A DNA stretch of 64,000 bases, taken from a virus. This document shows, piece after piece, positions 1 to 7,856 of the stretch. Made by a program: the position numbers and the translations under genes. A model generated the notes under the pieces. The model searched no databases. It worked only from the letters and a program-made list of their open reading frames with translations, and was not told the origin of the DNA. Position 1 is the first letter of the stretch, and every line of letters starts with the position of its first letter. Location of the stretch: positions 124,001 through 188,000 of IMG/VR virus record IMGVR_UViG_3300046542_000227, one strand, 5' to 3'.

Positions 1-2
1 GG

Positions 3-245
3 ATGGGTGCGCAGGTGAAAGAAATCACCAAGTTTCCCTATTCCATAGGGTCAGGTTCGAAGGCAGCACTATTGGCAATGAAGCGCTTGGGCTTTACTGC
101 CCCAGCCGCTGTTGCTTGTGGCATAGACGTAGACCCGCACTCTGGCGGAGAAGTGTGCTATGTAAACTGCCGCGGTAAGGCGAAGGAACGCGAGCTATTG
201 CGTTATACCTACAGTCCTGCCGATATAGACGAATTGTTCGAATAA
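3..245 (+). CDS. C-terminal part of an HslV/proteasome-like (Ntn-hydrolase fold) protein, cut by the window edge
   Basis: The open frame reaches the left window edge, so the methionine at base 3 may be internal and the gene probably starts outside. The visible 80 residues contain YSIGSGSKAALLAM followed by a helix and then DPHSGGEV. A glycine-serine-glycine turn, a helix and a D-x-x-(T/S)-G-G strand are the usual ending of HslV and other Ntn-hydrolase peptidases. The full-length protein encoded at 8054-8668 ends in a similar way (VALGSGAALFDQYY, then DPQSTHQV), so the two look like diverged paralogues. The catalytic N-terminus cannot be judged here. The function may be proteolytic or purely structural. 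Confidence 0.5.
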   Translation: MGAQVKEITKFPYSIGSGSKAALLAMKRLGFTAPAAVACGIDVDPHSGGEVCYVNCRGKAKERELLRYTYSPADIDELFE

Positions 246-250
246 CCCTA

Positions 251-278
251 CCCCTCCCGCCGTTGGGAGGGGTTTATT
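251..278 (+). terminator. Rho-independent terminator
   Basis: Eight-base-pair stem CCCCTCCC/GGGAGGGG with a six-base loop, followed by TTTATTCCG. It lies six bases after the stop codon of the first gene. Confidence 0.85.
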
Positions 279-305
279 CCGTCATCTCCTTATAAGGAAA
301 AACCC

Positions 306-1109
306 ATGAATACGCAAGCAGCTGCCTTCCTCGGTACCTACGGTTCTTACTATCAATCCGTGTGTGACGACGTGCAGATCGCGTTGGGTAATGTGAACGC
401 CCAAGCCCTGTTCGATTCCATCGTTGTTAAAGAATGCCTGACCAGTACTGAGCTGGATGCGGCCATCCATAGCCTGCGTGATCTGGTACCGGGTCTGGGT
501 TATAGCCAGGGTCAGAATCACATCTTCCGTGTCCTGGGCTACCGTAGCTGTGGTCTGGCTTTCGAGATCCGTAAGGTCTGGTCGTCGGTCTGGCAACACA
601 AGGAGCTGTCCCACCCTAACCTGTGGCATCAGTTCCTTTACGTCAACATGACCGATTCGGTATTCGGTTCCCGTGACTACAGCAAAGACCAGTGGAGCCT
701 GCACTACATCGAGTTCCTGTTTGAACCGTTGTTGCGTGGGTTGATCCAGTACGAAGACCAAGTCCCTGAGGTATTGGCCAATACGTTCCTGACCATGCTG
801 AACATCTCGCAACAGAAGACAATGAGCATGCCTATGGTGCGCACTCTGGCCGATCAGATCGAACATGAGATGAACGGTACCGTTCGGCACACCACGGCCA
901 TGAACCTCGTTGCAGTGGCTCTGGGCTACAAGACCTGGCCTGCGATGTTGGAATGCTGCCATGACTCCACCATCAACAACCGTCGTCACCCAAGTCGCTT
1001 CGGCATTGCCCGCTGGATCGTAGAACCACCACTGAACGGTGACCTCTCTGCGTTGAAAGCAGCTGGCATGATCGACGCTATTGGTAGTTACCCAACTGCC
1101 CGCGAGTGA
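306..1109 (+). CDS. Hypothetical protein, 267 residues
   Basis: A full-length unrecognised protein. The start follows an AAGGA ribosome site. It is soluble and mixed alpha/beta with no signal peptide or membrane segment. A short C-terminal motif, VALGYKTWPAMLE, resembles the small 'GY-x-(S/T)-W-x-x-(L/M)' helix found in several unrelated small bacterial proteins, which is not enough for a function. It lies between terminators at 251 and 1483 together with the next gene. Confidence 0.8.
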   Translation: MNTQAAAFLGTYGSYYQSVCDDVQIALGNVNAQALFDSIVVKECLTSTELDAAIHSLRDLVPGLGYSQGQNHIFRVLGYRSCGLAFEIRKVWSSVWQHKELSHPNLWHQFLYVNMTDSVFGSRDYSKDQWSLHYIEFLFEPLLRGLIQYEDQVPEVLANTFLTMLNISQQKTMSMPMVRTLADQIEHEMNGTVRHTTAMNLVAVALGYKTWPAMLECCHDSTINNRRHPSRFGIARWIVEPPLNGDLSALKAAGMIDAIGSYPTARE

Positions 1110-1188
1110 AAGAAATACCCCCCAAGGTATAGTGTGTAGAAATACCACTTCCCAATAAAACCCCAACCAAAAGAAAAAGGATTACCCC

Positions 1189-1458
1189 ATGACCATCTCC
1201 GCCATCGCATCCAGCATCAAAGCCTCCGTAGCCGCAGAACTGGCTAACGTACAACTCCCGGAAGGCGTTGAAGTATCGGCCGAAGTGCAACAGTCCATCG
1301 CCGACGCTGGTGTTCGCGGTACTCTGAACGCCATCGGCGAACTGAACAATGCCAATGTCGTCTACATCAGCGGTTCGGTTGAAGAAGGCAACGACGACGT
1401 CGCCAGCTTCTCCCCATCCGAAATCCTGGGCGAGCTGTTCGGTTCCGTGAACTCGTAA
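1189..1458 (+). CDS. Small acidic hypothetical protein, 89 residues
   Basis: The start follows AAAAGGATTACCCC. The product is alanine-, serine- and glutamate-rich, strongly acidic, free of cysteine and without hydrophobic spans, suggesting a small helical soluble protein. Codons are mostly C-ended, as in the highly expressed sheath and probable shell genes, so it may be abundant. The leader contains GTATAGTGTGTAG, a possible promoter remnant. A perfect TTCG hairpin ends the unit. No family was recognised. Confidence 0.8.
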   Translation: MTISAIASSIKASVAAELANVQLPEGVEVSAEVQQSIADAGVRGTLNAIGELNNANVVYISGSVEEGNDDVASFSPSEILGELFGSVNS

Positions 1459-1482
1459 TACCTGCTCGGCCTGCGCCAGACT

Positions 1483-1504
1483 AGAGGAGCCTTCGGGCTC
1501 CTCT
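1483..1504 (+). terminator. Terminator hairpin with TTCG tetraloop
   Basis: AGAGGAGCC-TTCG-GGCTCCTCT is a perfect nine-base-pair stem. The T-tract is not immediate: ATGTCC follows, with TTTTATTTTTT about 16 bases further on. Confidence 0.75.
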
Positions 1505-1607
1505 ATGTCCGTCTACTGGTTTTATTTTTTACCTGCTGGAATGAGTGTACATGTACAATCCGGTAAACATTACTCGTGATAAACCACAAACCACCGTAGG
1601 TGATCAA

Positions 1608-2339
1608 ATGGATACGACGACTACTGCAGCACAAACCGAAGAACATACCGCCACTCCAGGCGATGTCAATAACAACTGGAACCTGCGTGACGTGTTTGTC
1701 AACATGACCGTTGACGACTATGACGCAGCTTTCAAGAAGGGTTTCAAAGGGACTCAGGAAGAATGGGTTGAGTTCCTCGAAGGGATCACCCATCCGGTAG
1801 ACCCAGAAGCTATCGCAGCCTCGATTCCAGCCATGGAAGAGCTGCCGACACAAGTCAGTGACCGTGCGGTAGAGAAAGCGGCTACAAAGGCCGCTAAGGC
1901 CGCCGTGCAATATCGGACCGGTCCGTTCATCCGACTGATCATGTACATGACTGCAGCTTTCATGTTCCTGGTAACGGCAATGGGTGGGGCTGTGGCTTAC
2001 GTCGCTACCAACTACACGACAGCAGAACGCGTTGAGAACAATCGCCCTTGTGCGCTCAACCAAGAAGGTATCGAGATCTCCGGTACTCGCAGCTACAGTT
2101 ACATCGACCATCAGCTCTTTGGGTATCACTGGTCAACCCCGGACACACTCCTGACCAAGACCGTACTCAATGTCTCCATGAAAGGCTTGACGGTCGTAGC
2201 CATTACCAATGGCGAATCCAAAACAGTTCGGCGTGGTGAAGCAGAAGGTGGGGTATTGATTCTACCCGATGCTGACTACTACGCTTTCTTCTCCGCAGGC
2301 AGAGCCACAGGCGCCGCTTACAACGTACTCTGCAAGTAA
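1608..2339 (+). CDS. Single-pass membrane protein, 243 residues
   Basis: I chose the ATG at 1608 because TAGGTG sits five to six bases upstream. In-frame starts at 1545 (GTG) and 1551 (ATG) would add about 20 residues but have weaker ribosome sites. The first about 100 residues are acidic and then alanine/lysine-rich. They are followed by one clear transmembrane segment (roughly residues 108-130, MYMTAAFMFLVTAMGGAVAY). The last about 110 residues have two cysteines and would lie across the membrane. It is followed ten bases later by 2349, and by a second membrane-anchored small protein at 2824. No family was recognised. Confidence 0.8.
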   Translation: MDTTTTAAQTEEHTATPGDVNNNWNLRDVFVNMTVDDYDAAFKKGFKGTQEEWVEFLEGITHPVDPEAIAASIPAMEELPTQVSDRAVEKAATKAAKAAVQYRTGPFIRLIMYMTAAFMFLVTAMGGAVAYVATNYTTAERVENNRPCALNQEGIEISGTRSYSYIDHQLFGYHWSTPDTLLTKTVLNVSMKGLTVVAITNGESKTVRRGEAEGGVLILPDADYYAFFSAGRATGAAYNVLCK

Positions 2340-2348
2340 GGACCCGTT

Positions 2349-2837
2349 ATGACCTACAACCAAAAACATACGCTCAACACACTGCTGGTGAATCTGGTCG
2401 TGTTGATTCGCGATGCCAAGGTCTCTGAAGAGATTAAAGGTAAAGCGATTGCCATCGTCGACTTCTACCTGTACAACCCGTTCACGGCCAAGCAGGCGAA
2501 CTTCTTCCACATGCTGCACGGTACGGAGTTCTACACCACCAGTCTACGTGGGTATTACCACCCAACGCATGACCACTGTGCTGAGCAGGCATACGTGCCG
2601 TTGCTCACCCACATGCTCAAGACCAACTACGACAGCCTCGAAGCTGAACTGGAACGGTTGAAGATGTTGGAGGGGTTGTCGATTTACGATGATACGATTC
2701 CTACCGCTGAAACACTGAGGAGTCGTTTCGTTGAGGGCATTGCCTTGTACGAGTCGGTGGATCACCGGGACTACAACCAGCTGACCCGGACGCTACCCCT
2801 GCACCTGTTCGCGGAGGTAACCAATGAGAGCGCCTAA
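2349..2837 (+). CDS. Hypothetical protein, 162 residues
   Basis: Starts ten bases after the preceding stop behind AAGGAC. The product is helical, with a leucine-rich N-terminal helix, a histidine/tyrosine-rich middle (YYHPTHDHCAEQAY) and charged C-terminal helices. No metal-site signature is complete enough to name. It overlaps the next gene by 14 bases, implying translational coupling with the membrane protein that follows. Confidence 0.8.
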   Translation: MTYNQKHTLNTLLVNLVVLIRDAKVSEEIKGKAIAIVDFYLYNPFTAKQANFFHMLHGTEFYTTSLRGYYHPTHDHCAEQAYVPLLTHMLKTNYDSLEAELERLKMLEGLSIYDDTIPTAETLRSRFVEGIALYESVDHRDYNQLTRTLPLHLFAEVTNESA

Positions 2838-3177
2838 TCCGAATCGGGTTCTCCCGTGGTTTGCTGGGACCATCGCTCTGATGTTCTTGGTACTGTCTGC
2901 CATGATGCATCCATCCGAAGCGGTATCGAGTACTGACGATACCCAGGACTACTACAGCTCTGTGTGTGCCTCGTTGCGTAACAAGTCGCAGCTTATGCAC
3001 ACTGCTGGTGAAGCGTTTGACCAGGCTACCGATGAGAGCCTTAAGTCAACATTCTGGGACCAGTACCAAGTCGCTCAGGAACAGCGCGAGCGATTGCTGC
3101 AACAACACCGGGCCAATGTGTCCTGGCAAGCATCGATGGGTAACCTGCCACCACGTGGCTCGACCTGTTTGTTGTAG
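2824..3177 (+). CDS. Small exported or membrane-anchored protein, 117 residues
   Basis: A strong GGAGG site lies inside the end of the previous gene. Residues 1-12 are basic, residues 13-28 are hydrophobic (FAGTIALMFLVLSAMM) and a small-residue stretch follows (HPSEAVSS), so this is either a signal peptide or an N-terminal anchor. The rest is a charged helix with three cysteines. It is one of several envelope-directed small proteins in the window (others at 1608, 9077, 27254, 32500 and 42119). Confidence 0.75.
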   Translation: MRAPNPNRVLPWFAGTIALMFLVLSAMMHPSEAVSSTDDTQDYYSSVCASLRNKSQLMHTAGEAFDQATDESLKSTFWDQYQVAQEQRERLLQQHRANVSWQASMGNLPPRGSTCLL

Positions 3178-3250
3178 GGGGACATAGAGCGGCGGGGTAA
3201 CACCCGCCGACTGTGCCGCATTTTATGATGTCAGAATAGGAGTGAAGCTC

Positions 3251-3511
3251 ATGAGTGCGATTCGTCTTTACCGTAATGCTGCGAAGTCGTGGGTATTCGA
3301 TCACGATGGCGCTGAACGTCTGGCTGTTCTGTCTTCTGTGGATACCGATGAGTCATTCCGCTCGTTCGGTCTGCACCCCAACGGCGCTGTGTCCATCAAG
3401 GTATGTCCTACTGGCGAAATCGACGATGTCCAGTTGCTGGATGAAACTCCAGTGGCCGAACTGTACGTGCCTCGTGGCCATAGCCTCTATCGCGACCTTA
3501 CCCCAGTCTGA
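3251..3511 (+). CDS. Small hypothetical protein, 86 residues
   Basis: The ATG at 3251 is preferred to the GTG at 3242 because AGGAG lies eight bases upstream. It is a soluble beta-rich protein with no recognisable motif. About 70 bases with ATTTTATGATG separate it from the previous gene, but no terminator is visible there. Confidence 0.7.
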   Translation: MSAIRLYRNAAKSWVFDHDGAERLAVLSSVDTDESFRSFGLHPNGAVSIKVCPTGEIDDVQLLDETPVAELYVPRGHSLYRDLTPV

Positions 3512-3571
3512 CTTTTTATACTGGGGTGGCCTGCATTATGTAACCATTCCCAAGTATAAGCGAATCAGCCG

Positions 3572-3913
3572 ATGTTCGACATGACGCAGAAACCGAACTG
3601 CACTTGGTCTCACACTAGTTGGGGCCGTGGTAAGCGCACCGTAGAAACCGGTCAAGGCTACTACGTGATCGAGCACATTGCCACTGGTAAGTGCATCGTA
3701 GGTAATTCCACCAACGTCACCAAAGACGTAGACGCTCAGATCGCGGCGTTGATGGCTGGCACGCATCCTAACAAACCGCTGCAGAAACTGGTCAGCATGG
3801 ATATGGACCTGAAACTCATTGAATATGAAGCCATGTCCGCTAAGGTCGCTAAAGACCGTGTCCGTGAAATCAAACGCAGCATGATTCCATCCTATCTCCT
3901 ACTGAACCCTTAG
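3572..3913 (+). CDS. Degenerate GIY-YIG-like fold protein, 113 residues
   Basis: The arrangement YYVIEHIATGKCIVGNSTNV, then an HPN-containing loop (GTHPNKPLQ), then a helical end, matches the strand-strand-helix order and spacing of GIY-YIG nuclease domains. The expected YIG tyrosine is replaced (IVG), and the catalytic arginine is not in place, so an active nuclease is unlikely. The ribosome site is weak; an in-frame ATG at 3581 is possible. The gene at 7534 may share this core. Confidence 0.65.
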   Translation: MFDMTQKPNCTWSHTSWGRGKRTVETGQGYYVIEHIATGKCIVGNSTNVTKDVDAQIAALMAGTHPNKPLQKLVSMDMDLKLIEYEAMSAKVAKDRVREIKRSMIPSYLLLNP

Positions 3914-3923
3914 GGTATTTTGC

Positions 3924-4133
3924 ATGTCTATTAAACCAGGCGACACCGCAGAAGCTCGTGCAACACGTAATATCTCTGTGGCTGAAGATGAAGCACCGAT
4001 CTTGGTGATCAAAGCTGGCGATCGTTTGGTCGCTACCTCAGCTGCTGATGCCAATGGTTTCCAAACGTTTATCCACCTCCCCTCCAGTTTCGAGAACGTC
4101 ACCCTACACAAGGATGACGTAATCCCCGCGTAG
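3924..4133 (+). CDS. Small hypothetical protein, 69 residues
   Basis: Starts ten bases after the stop of the previous gene. The ribosome site is poor (AGGG about ten bases upstream). It is predicted to be a small beta-rich domain (VIKAGDRLVATSA) with no cysteine and no membrane segment. It sits in the same transcription unit as the ART-like gene eight bases downstream. Confidence 0.65.
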   Translation: MSIKPGDTAEARATRNISVAEDEAPILVIKAGDRLVATSAADANGFQTFIHLPSSFENVTLHKDDVIPA

Positions 4134-4141
4134 GCACCCCG

Positions 4142-4669
4142 ATGACTCCAGCACTGCTTTACCACGGATCGCTGTATAAACAGAACGAACTAAAGCCCGG
4201 TTTTCAACATACCGGCAAGCTGGTCCAGTGGGACGGCATTGAAAACAATACCTACCTTTACACTACGTCCGATAAACCTGAAGCGATCAGCCTCGGTCTG
4301 GGTAGTGCGTTGGAGAAGGTGTTGGACTCACGGCGTTACGCCACGTTCGATAACAACGTGGTCGTGTACTTCTTCGGCGATCTCCCTGATGCAGAAAAGC
4401 TGCGTGAGTTGGAGATCTACGTGTACACGATCAAACCTGCCCCGGCTGATGGCTGGGTGAAGAATGAGAACCCATTTAACAATATCGATACCGAATGGGT
4501 AACACAGGCTACCGTGCGTGGCTTGCTCAAGTGTGAACGGGTAGACGTGGCTGGCTGGTTGCAAGATAAGAACCTGCTGTTCACGACCCGCTCTGTGGAT
4601 ACCTGCCCTAAGTCGCTGGTTGATTCCAGTGGCCAGTGGGGTGGTAAGACTGTCCGCGTGCAGCTGTAA
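4142..4669 (+). CDS. Possible ADP-ribosyltransferase-fold protein, 175 residues
   Basis: Three blocks suggest an ADP-ribosyltransferase fold of the H-Y-E/D type: LLYHGS near residue 7, NTYLYTTSDKPEAI near residues 37-50, and DTEWVTQA near residue 119. These recall the YHGT, YxY(L/F)T and acidic blocks of rifampin ADP-ribosyltransferase (Arr) and PARP-like enzymes. They would place the nicotinamide-binding His and Tyr and the catalytic acidic residue. Length fits a stand-alone ART domain. Phage ADP-ribosyltransferases (T4 Alt, ModA, ModB) act on host transcription and translation proteins, but a target cannot be inferred here. The match is by motif only and could be a different small phage fold. 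Confidence 0.75.
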   Translation: MTPALLYHGSLYKQNELKPGFQHTGKLVQWDGIENNTYLYTTSDKPEAISLGLGSALEKVLDSRRYATFDNNVVVYFFGDLPDAEKLRELEIYVYTIKPAPADGWVKNENPFNNIDTEWVTQATVRGLLKCERVDVAGWLQDKNLLFTTRSVDTCPKSLVDSSGQWGGKTVRVQL

Positions 4670-4672
4670 ATC

Positions 4673-4707
4673 CAGGCGAGGGGAAACCCTCGACCTGTTT
4701 TTCTTTT
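4673..4707 (+). terminator. Rho-independent terminator
   Basis: CAGG-c-GAGGG-GAAA-CCCTC-ga-CCTG with a GAAA tetraloop, followed by TTTTTCTTTTATGCCG. It starts four bases after the stop of the ART-like gene. Confidence 0.85.
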
Positions 4708-4765
4708 ATGCCGCCTAGGAGGTGCATTGATCAAAAAGTATACTAGGGTGCCCCATGATGTGTTT

Positions 4766-4798
4766 AAGCCAGGCCTCTGTGGCTTTCTGGCTTTTATT
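4766..4798 (+). terminator. Second terminator-like hairpin
   Basis: AAGCCAG/CTGGCTT outer stem with an inner GCC-TCTGT-GGC stem, followed by TTTTATT. It lies 60 bases after the first terminator and just downstream of AAAAAGTATACTAGGG, so a very short transcript may start and stop here. Confidence 0.6.
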
Positions 4799-4812
4799 CA
4801 GCTGTAAGACCC

Positions 4813-4933
4813 GGCCATTACTACGCCATCTTCGTGGTAGGCCATTCTAACCCTGCGTAAGCGGGACCTTTAGCTCAGTCCAGCGTTCGGCGGTGAGGAC
4901 CGCAAGGATACAATAAGACGCCCGTCAGAGCTA
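4813..4933 (+). ncRNA. Structured non-coding stretch or leader upstream of the 4947 gene
   Basis: The 277 bases between 4670 and 4946 hold no gene. In this part four pairings can be seen: GGCC 4813/4840 closing a bulged hairpin, CCTGC-GTAA-GCGGG at 4852-4865 with a GNRA loop, GCGGT-GAGG-ACCGC at 4890-4903, and TAGCTC 4871-4876 with GAGCTA 4928-4933 enclosing the latter. The last pairing ends 13 bases before the downstream start codon. It may be a cis-acting leader or a small RNA. The ACCTTTAGCTCAGT string is tRNA-like, but no T-arm exists. Confidence 0.4.
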
Positions 4934-4946
4934 GTGAGATAAGTAC

Positions 4947-5264
4947 ATGGCAATACGTCAAAGTTACACCATCGCCCACGGTGGTCGTTATGAACTGGGT
5001 AACCATATCGGTAAGATCGGGAGGGTGCAAATCATCTCCATCACCGTTAACGGAAAAGCGATCCGTTACTCAGACTTAACCCATCGGGAATCTGGTACGC
5101 CGAACCGCTATTATGTGGAAGTCGGTCGTTCCTTCGATCCACTTGTCGGTGGCATGATCATGGTCAATAAAGATGCTCACGTAATCGAGACCTTCATTGC
5201 ATCGGATCAGTTCTATGACAGCGTCGTTGTGACGCTTGACATATACGAGGCAGGGGAGTCGTAA
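4947..5264 (+). CDS. Hypothetical protein, 105 residues
   Basis: Small beta-rich protein (alternating hydrophobic strands such as VQIISITVNGKAI) with an acidic end. The ribosome site is weak (GAGATAAGTAC), and the gene follows the structured stretch at 4813-4933, so that stretch may control its translation. Its stop codon lies in the loop of the terminator that ends the gene. No family was recognised. Confidence 0.75.
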   Translation: MAIRQSYTIAHGGRYELGNHIGKIGRVQIISITVNGKAIRYSDLTHRESGTPNRYYVEVGRSFDPLVGGMIMVNKDAHVIETFIASDQFYDSVVVTLDIYEAGES

Positions 5265-5277
5265 GACTCCCTGCTTT
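5250..5277 (+). terminator. Terminator whose loop contains the stop codon
   Basis: GCAGGGGAGTC-GTAA-GACTCCCTGC followed by TTTATG. The GTAA loop contains the TAA that ends the 105-residue gene, so the stem overlaps the last codons. Confidence 0.8.
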
Positions 5278-5301
5278 ATGTTCGCCTACCAGATTTCAAG
5301 A

Positions 5302-5320
5302 CTATATCACCTAAGCGATA
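5302..5320 (+). promoter_or_regulatory. phiKZ-type early promoter element upstream of ligA
   Basis: CTATATCAC, six bases, then GATA. It has the same spacing as seven other elements in the window and ends 22 bases before the ligase start codon. Confidence 0.7.
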
Positions 5321-5342
5321 GATAGAAACGTGGAGAGTCGCA

Positions 5343-7493
5343 ATGGAACTTAACGAAGCTGATCTAAAGATCGGTTTTCTTCGTGACGAGATCACCAAAC
5401 ATGATCATCGTTATTACGTACTGGATGACCCGATTATCCAAGACCAAGCTTATGATAGCTTGATGCTCCAGCTGCGTACGCTGGAACAAGCCTTCCCTAG
5501 TTTGATCATCCCGACATCTCCGACTCAGCGCGTAGGTGGTTGGCGCTCTAACCAATTTGAAGCAGTGACGCATGACTACCCGATGCTTAGCTTGGGTAAC
5601 GTGTTCAACATCGAAGAACTACTGGCATGGTTTAAGACTATCCCACTGGGTACTCACGTTATCGGTGAGTGGAAGTACGACGGCTTGAGTTTGAGCCTGA
5701 CGTATGAAGGTGGGATCCTGACCCGGGCGGTAACGCGTGGTGATGGTGTCGTCGGTGAAGACGTAACGGTTAACGCTGTACACGTCGGCGGTATTCCGAA
5801 GAAGATCAAGTACGCCAGCAAAGCCTCGGTGGTTACCATCCGTGGTGAAGTGGTGGTGAACAAAGAGATCTTCGAACACGTCCAGGCTACATTGGAAGCT
5901 GCGGGTCAGAAGAAGTTCGCTAACGAACGCAACTATGCGGCTGGTAGCCTACGTCAGAAGAACCCACAGATCACCAAGGATCGTCAGTTGCACTTTGTGG
6001 CCTACAGCTGCAAGTCAACCGACGAGGACTTCAAACGTCACAGTGATTCGCTGGAGTACGTGTCGAAGAATGGCTTCCACATTGCACATTGCTTTGGTAC
6101 CTTCGATCTGCCGATTGATGAGCAGACCTTGGGCTTATCGGTAGCGGTGGCTGGTGGTCTGCGTGAGAAGCTTCCTGTCGTTATCGATGGCCTGGTGTTC
6201 AAGGTGGATAACTTCGACATCCAGCGTCAAATGGGTTTCCGTTCTCGGGAGCCTCGGTGGGGGACGGCATATAAGTTTCCAGCGACTCAGGTGACCACCA
6301 CGCTTGAAGCGGTGGACTTCCAAGTCGGTCGTACGGGGAACATTACGCCAGTAGCCCGGATCACACCGGTGCGGGTGCATGGGGTTGTGGTGACTAACGT
6401 CACATTGCATAACCCAGATGAGATCACTCGCCTGGGTGTGGGGATTGGCAGCAAGATCATCATCGAACGACGTGGGGACGTCATTCCGAAGATCATGGGG
6501 ATTGATCCGAACTACAAGGTCAATACCACGCCAATCATTATCCCGACGGGTTGCCCGGTCTGTGGTGCTCCTATCGCTCCTCGGATGCGTAAGGCTGGTA
6601 AGGAGCAAGAAGTTAGTGCGGTGGTTTACTGCACGAACCACAGAGCCTGTGAAGGCCAATTACAAGCACGCATGGAATACTTCGTCGGCAGTGATGGTCT
6701 GGATATTGAAGACCTTGGTGGTGCAACTATCGCTACGCTGATTTACGAAGGCAAGGTGGGTCGTTGGGGCGACATCTACCGACTGACCTACGATGACTTC
6801 GACGGTTTGGATGGCTTCGGGGAAGCTACGATTACCAAACTGCTGAAGAACATCAAGTTGTCGAAGGTGACCACTCAACGTAAGTTCCTGACTGCTCTGG
6901 GTATCACTGGCGCCAGCACTGGTACATGTCGACGTATGGTGGAAGCACTGGGTAGCATCGAACGTATTTTCCATGCTGCATCACAGACTCTGGAGCAGAT
7001 CCGTGACATTGGTCAGGACACAGCCGAAGGGATCATCGAGTGGTATCGGGAGAACTACGGCGACGTTCAGGACTTGCTATCACATCACTTCACCTTCAGT
7101 GACGTTGGTGATGTAGCGGCTGAACTCAGAGGTACCTTCACTGAGAAGGCGCTTATGAAGCTGGCTAAGCGTGATAGTTTGAGTAATGACGGGATCGATG
7201 TGTTGCGCAAGCAATGGGTTGATTGGGGTCTGCATGAGTCCTGCGAAAAAGTAGAACGACTCAAAGGCCCTCTCGATGGTCAGACTTGGGTGCTTACCGG
7301 TAACTTCTCTCACTTCAGTCGTAATGAGGCAACGGATAAGTTGCGGCTGCTAGGGGCAACTGTAACCGATAGCGTATCCAAGAACACCACTTGCGTCATT
7401 GCGGGTCCAGGGGCTGGAGCAAAAGAAACCAAGGCAAATTTGCTCGGCGTTCCTGTGCACGGGGAAGTTTATCTGCGTGCAGTAATCGAATAA
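5343..7493 (+). CDS. ligA: NAD-dependent DNA ligase
   Basis: Joins 3'-OH and 5'-phosphate nicks in duplex DNA using NAD+ as adenylate donor. All domains of bacterial LigA are visible in 716 residues. The Ia NMN-binding helices are at about residues 18-45 (HDHRYYVLDDP). The nucleotidyl-transferase domain has the adenylated lysine K111 in KYDG. An OB fold includes RRGDVIPKI. A four-cysteine zinc finger (CPVCG ... CTNHRAC) follows, then helix-hairpin-helix repeats and a C-terminal BRCT domain (about 642-716). Nothing essential is missing. It is monocistronic with its own early-type promoter, fitting a role in early replication or nick repair. Classical phiKZ is not known to me to carry a ligase. 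Confidence 0.97.
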   Translation: MELNEADLKIGFLRDEITKHDHRYYVLDDPIIQDQAYDSLMLQLRTLEQAFPSLIIPTSPTQRVGGWRSNQFEAVTHDYPMLSLGNVFNIEELLAWFKTIPLGTHVIGEWKYDGLSLSLTYEGGILTRAVTRGDGVVGEDVTVNAVHVGGIPKKIKYASKASVVTIRGEVVVNKEIFEHVQATLEAAGQKKFANERNYAAGSLRQKNPQITKDRQLHFVAYSCKSTDEDFKRHSDSLEYVSKNGFHIAHCFGTFDLPIDEQTLGLSVAVAGGLREKLPVVIDGLVFKVDNFDIQRQMGFRSREPRWGTAYKFPATQVTTTLEAVDFQVGRTGNITPVARITPVRVHGVVVTNVTLHNPDEITRLGVGIGSKIIIERRGDVIPKIMGIDPNYKVNTTPIIIPTGCPVCGAPIAPRMRKAGKEQEVSAVVYCTNHRACEGQLQARMEYFVGSDGLDIEDLGGATIATLIYEGKVGRWGDIYRLTYDDFDGLDGFGEATITKLLKNIKLSKVTTQRKFLTALGITGASTGTCRRMVEALGSIERIFHAASQTLEQIRDIGQDTAEGIIEWYRENYGDVQDLLSHHFTFSDVGDVAAELRGTFTEKALMKLAKRDSLSNDGIDVLRKQWVDWGLHESCEKVERLKGPLDGQTWVLTGNFSHFSRNEATDKLRLLGATVTDSVSKNTTCVIAGPGAGAKETKANLLGVPVHGEVYLRAVIE

Positions 7494-7533
7494 GAGAAAG
7501 CGGACAAGGAAGTCCAATCGTTAGGAGTTAGCG

Positions 7534-7848
7534 ATGCACGACTTTGATGAGCGGTACGGAGCTATTAAGCGTAACATGTCCGATTACAGTAATCAGACAT
7601 CCGTACCTCAGGGGAGGAGATTCATCTATGCTTACGTGGATCTGACCAATCGGATCATTCACTTAGGCAAAACGATTTCACCAGTCAACATTGCCTCGTA
7701 CTACCATGCCTTCAGGCGTAAATATTCAACGGCAAAGTTACCTGCAAAGCTTAAGGGTAGTGACAAGAATACCCGTCTGCTTTTCTTTATCAAAGACGAC
7801 CCTGATGGTAGTGTCTACCAACGAGTCATGCGCCCCAGCCGATGGTGA
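7534..7848 (+). CDS. Small hypothetical protein, 104 residues (possible GIY-YIG-like core)
   Basis: AGGAG precedes the start. The middle (FIYAYVDLTNRIIHLGKT) has the strand-turn-strand-glycine pattern seen in degenerate GIY-YIG domains, followed by basic helices. The conserved second tyrosine and arginine are not clear, so a nuclease is not claimed. It follows ligA after a 40-base gap with no terminator and may be cotranscribed with it. Confidence 0.7.
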   Translation: MHDFDERYGAIKRNMSDYSNQTSVPQGRRFIYAYVDLTNRIIHLGKTISPVNIASYYHAFRRKYSTAKLPAKLKGSDKNTRLLFFIKDDPDGSVYQRVMRPSRW

Positions 7849-7856
7849 CCGACACA

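Noticed and set aside
1545-1607. N-terminal extension of the membrane protein from GTG 1545 or ATG 1551
   Set aside because: Ribosome sites are weaker than TAGGTG before 1608; the extension is not excluded.
4861-4933. tRNA-like string ACCTTTAGCTCAGT
   Set aside because: No matching acceptor stem and no GTTCGAAT-type T-arm downstream, so not a tRNA; kept only as a structured element.
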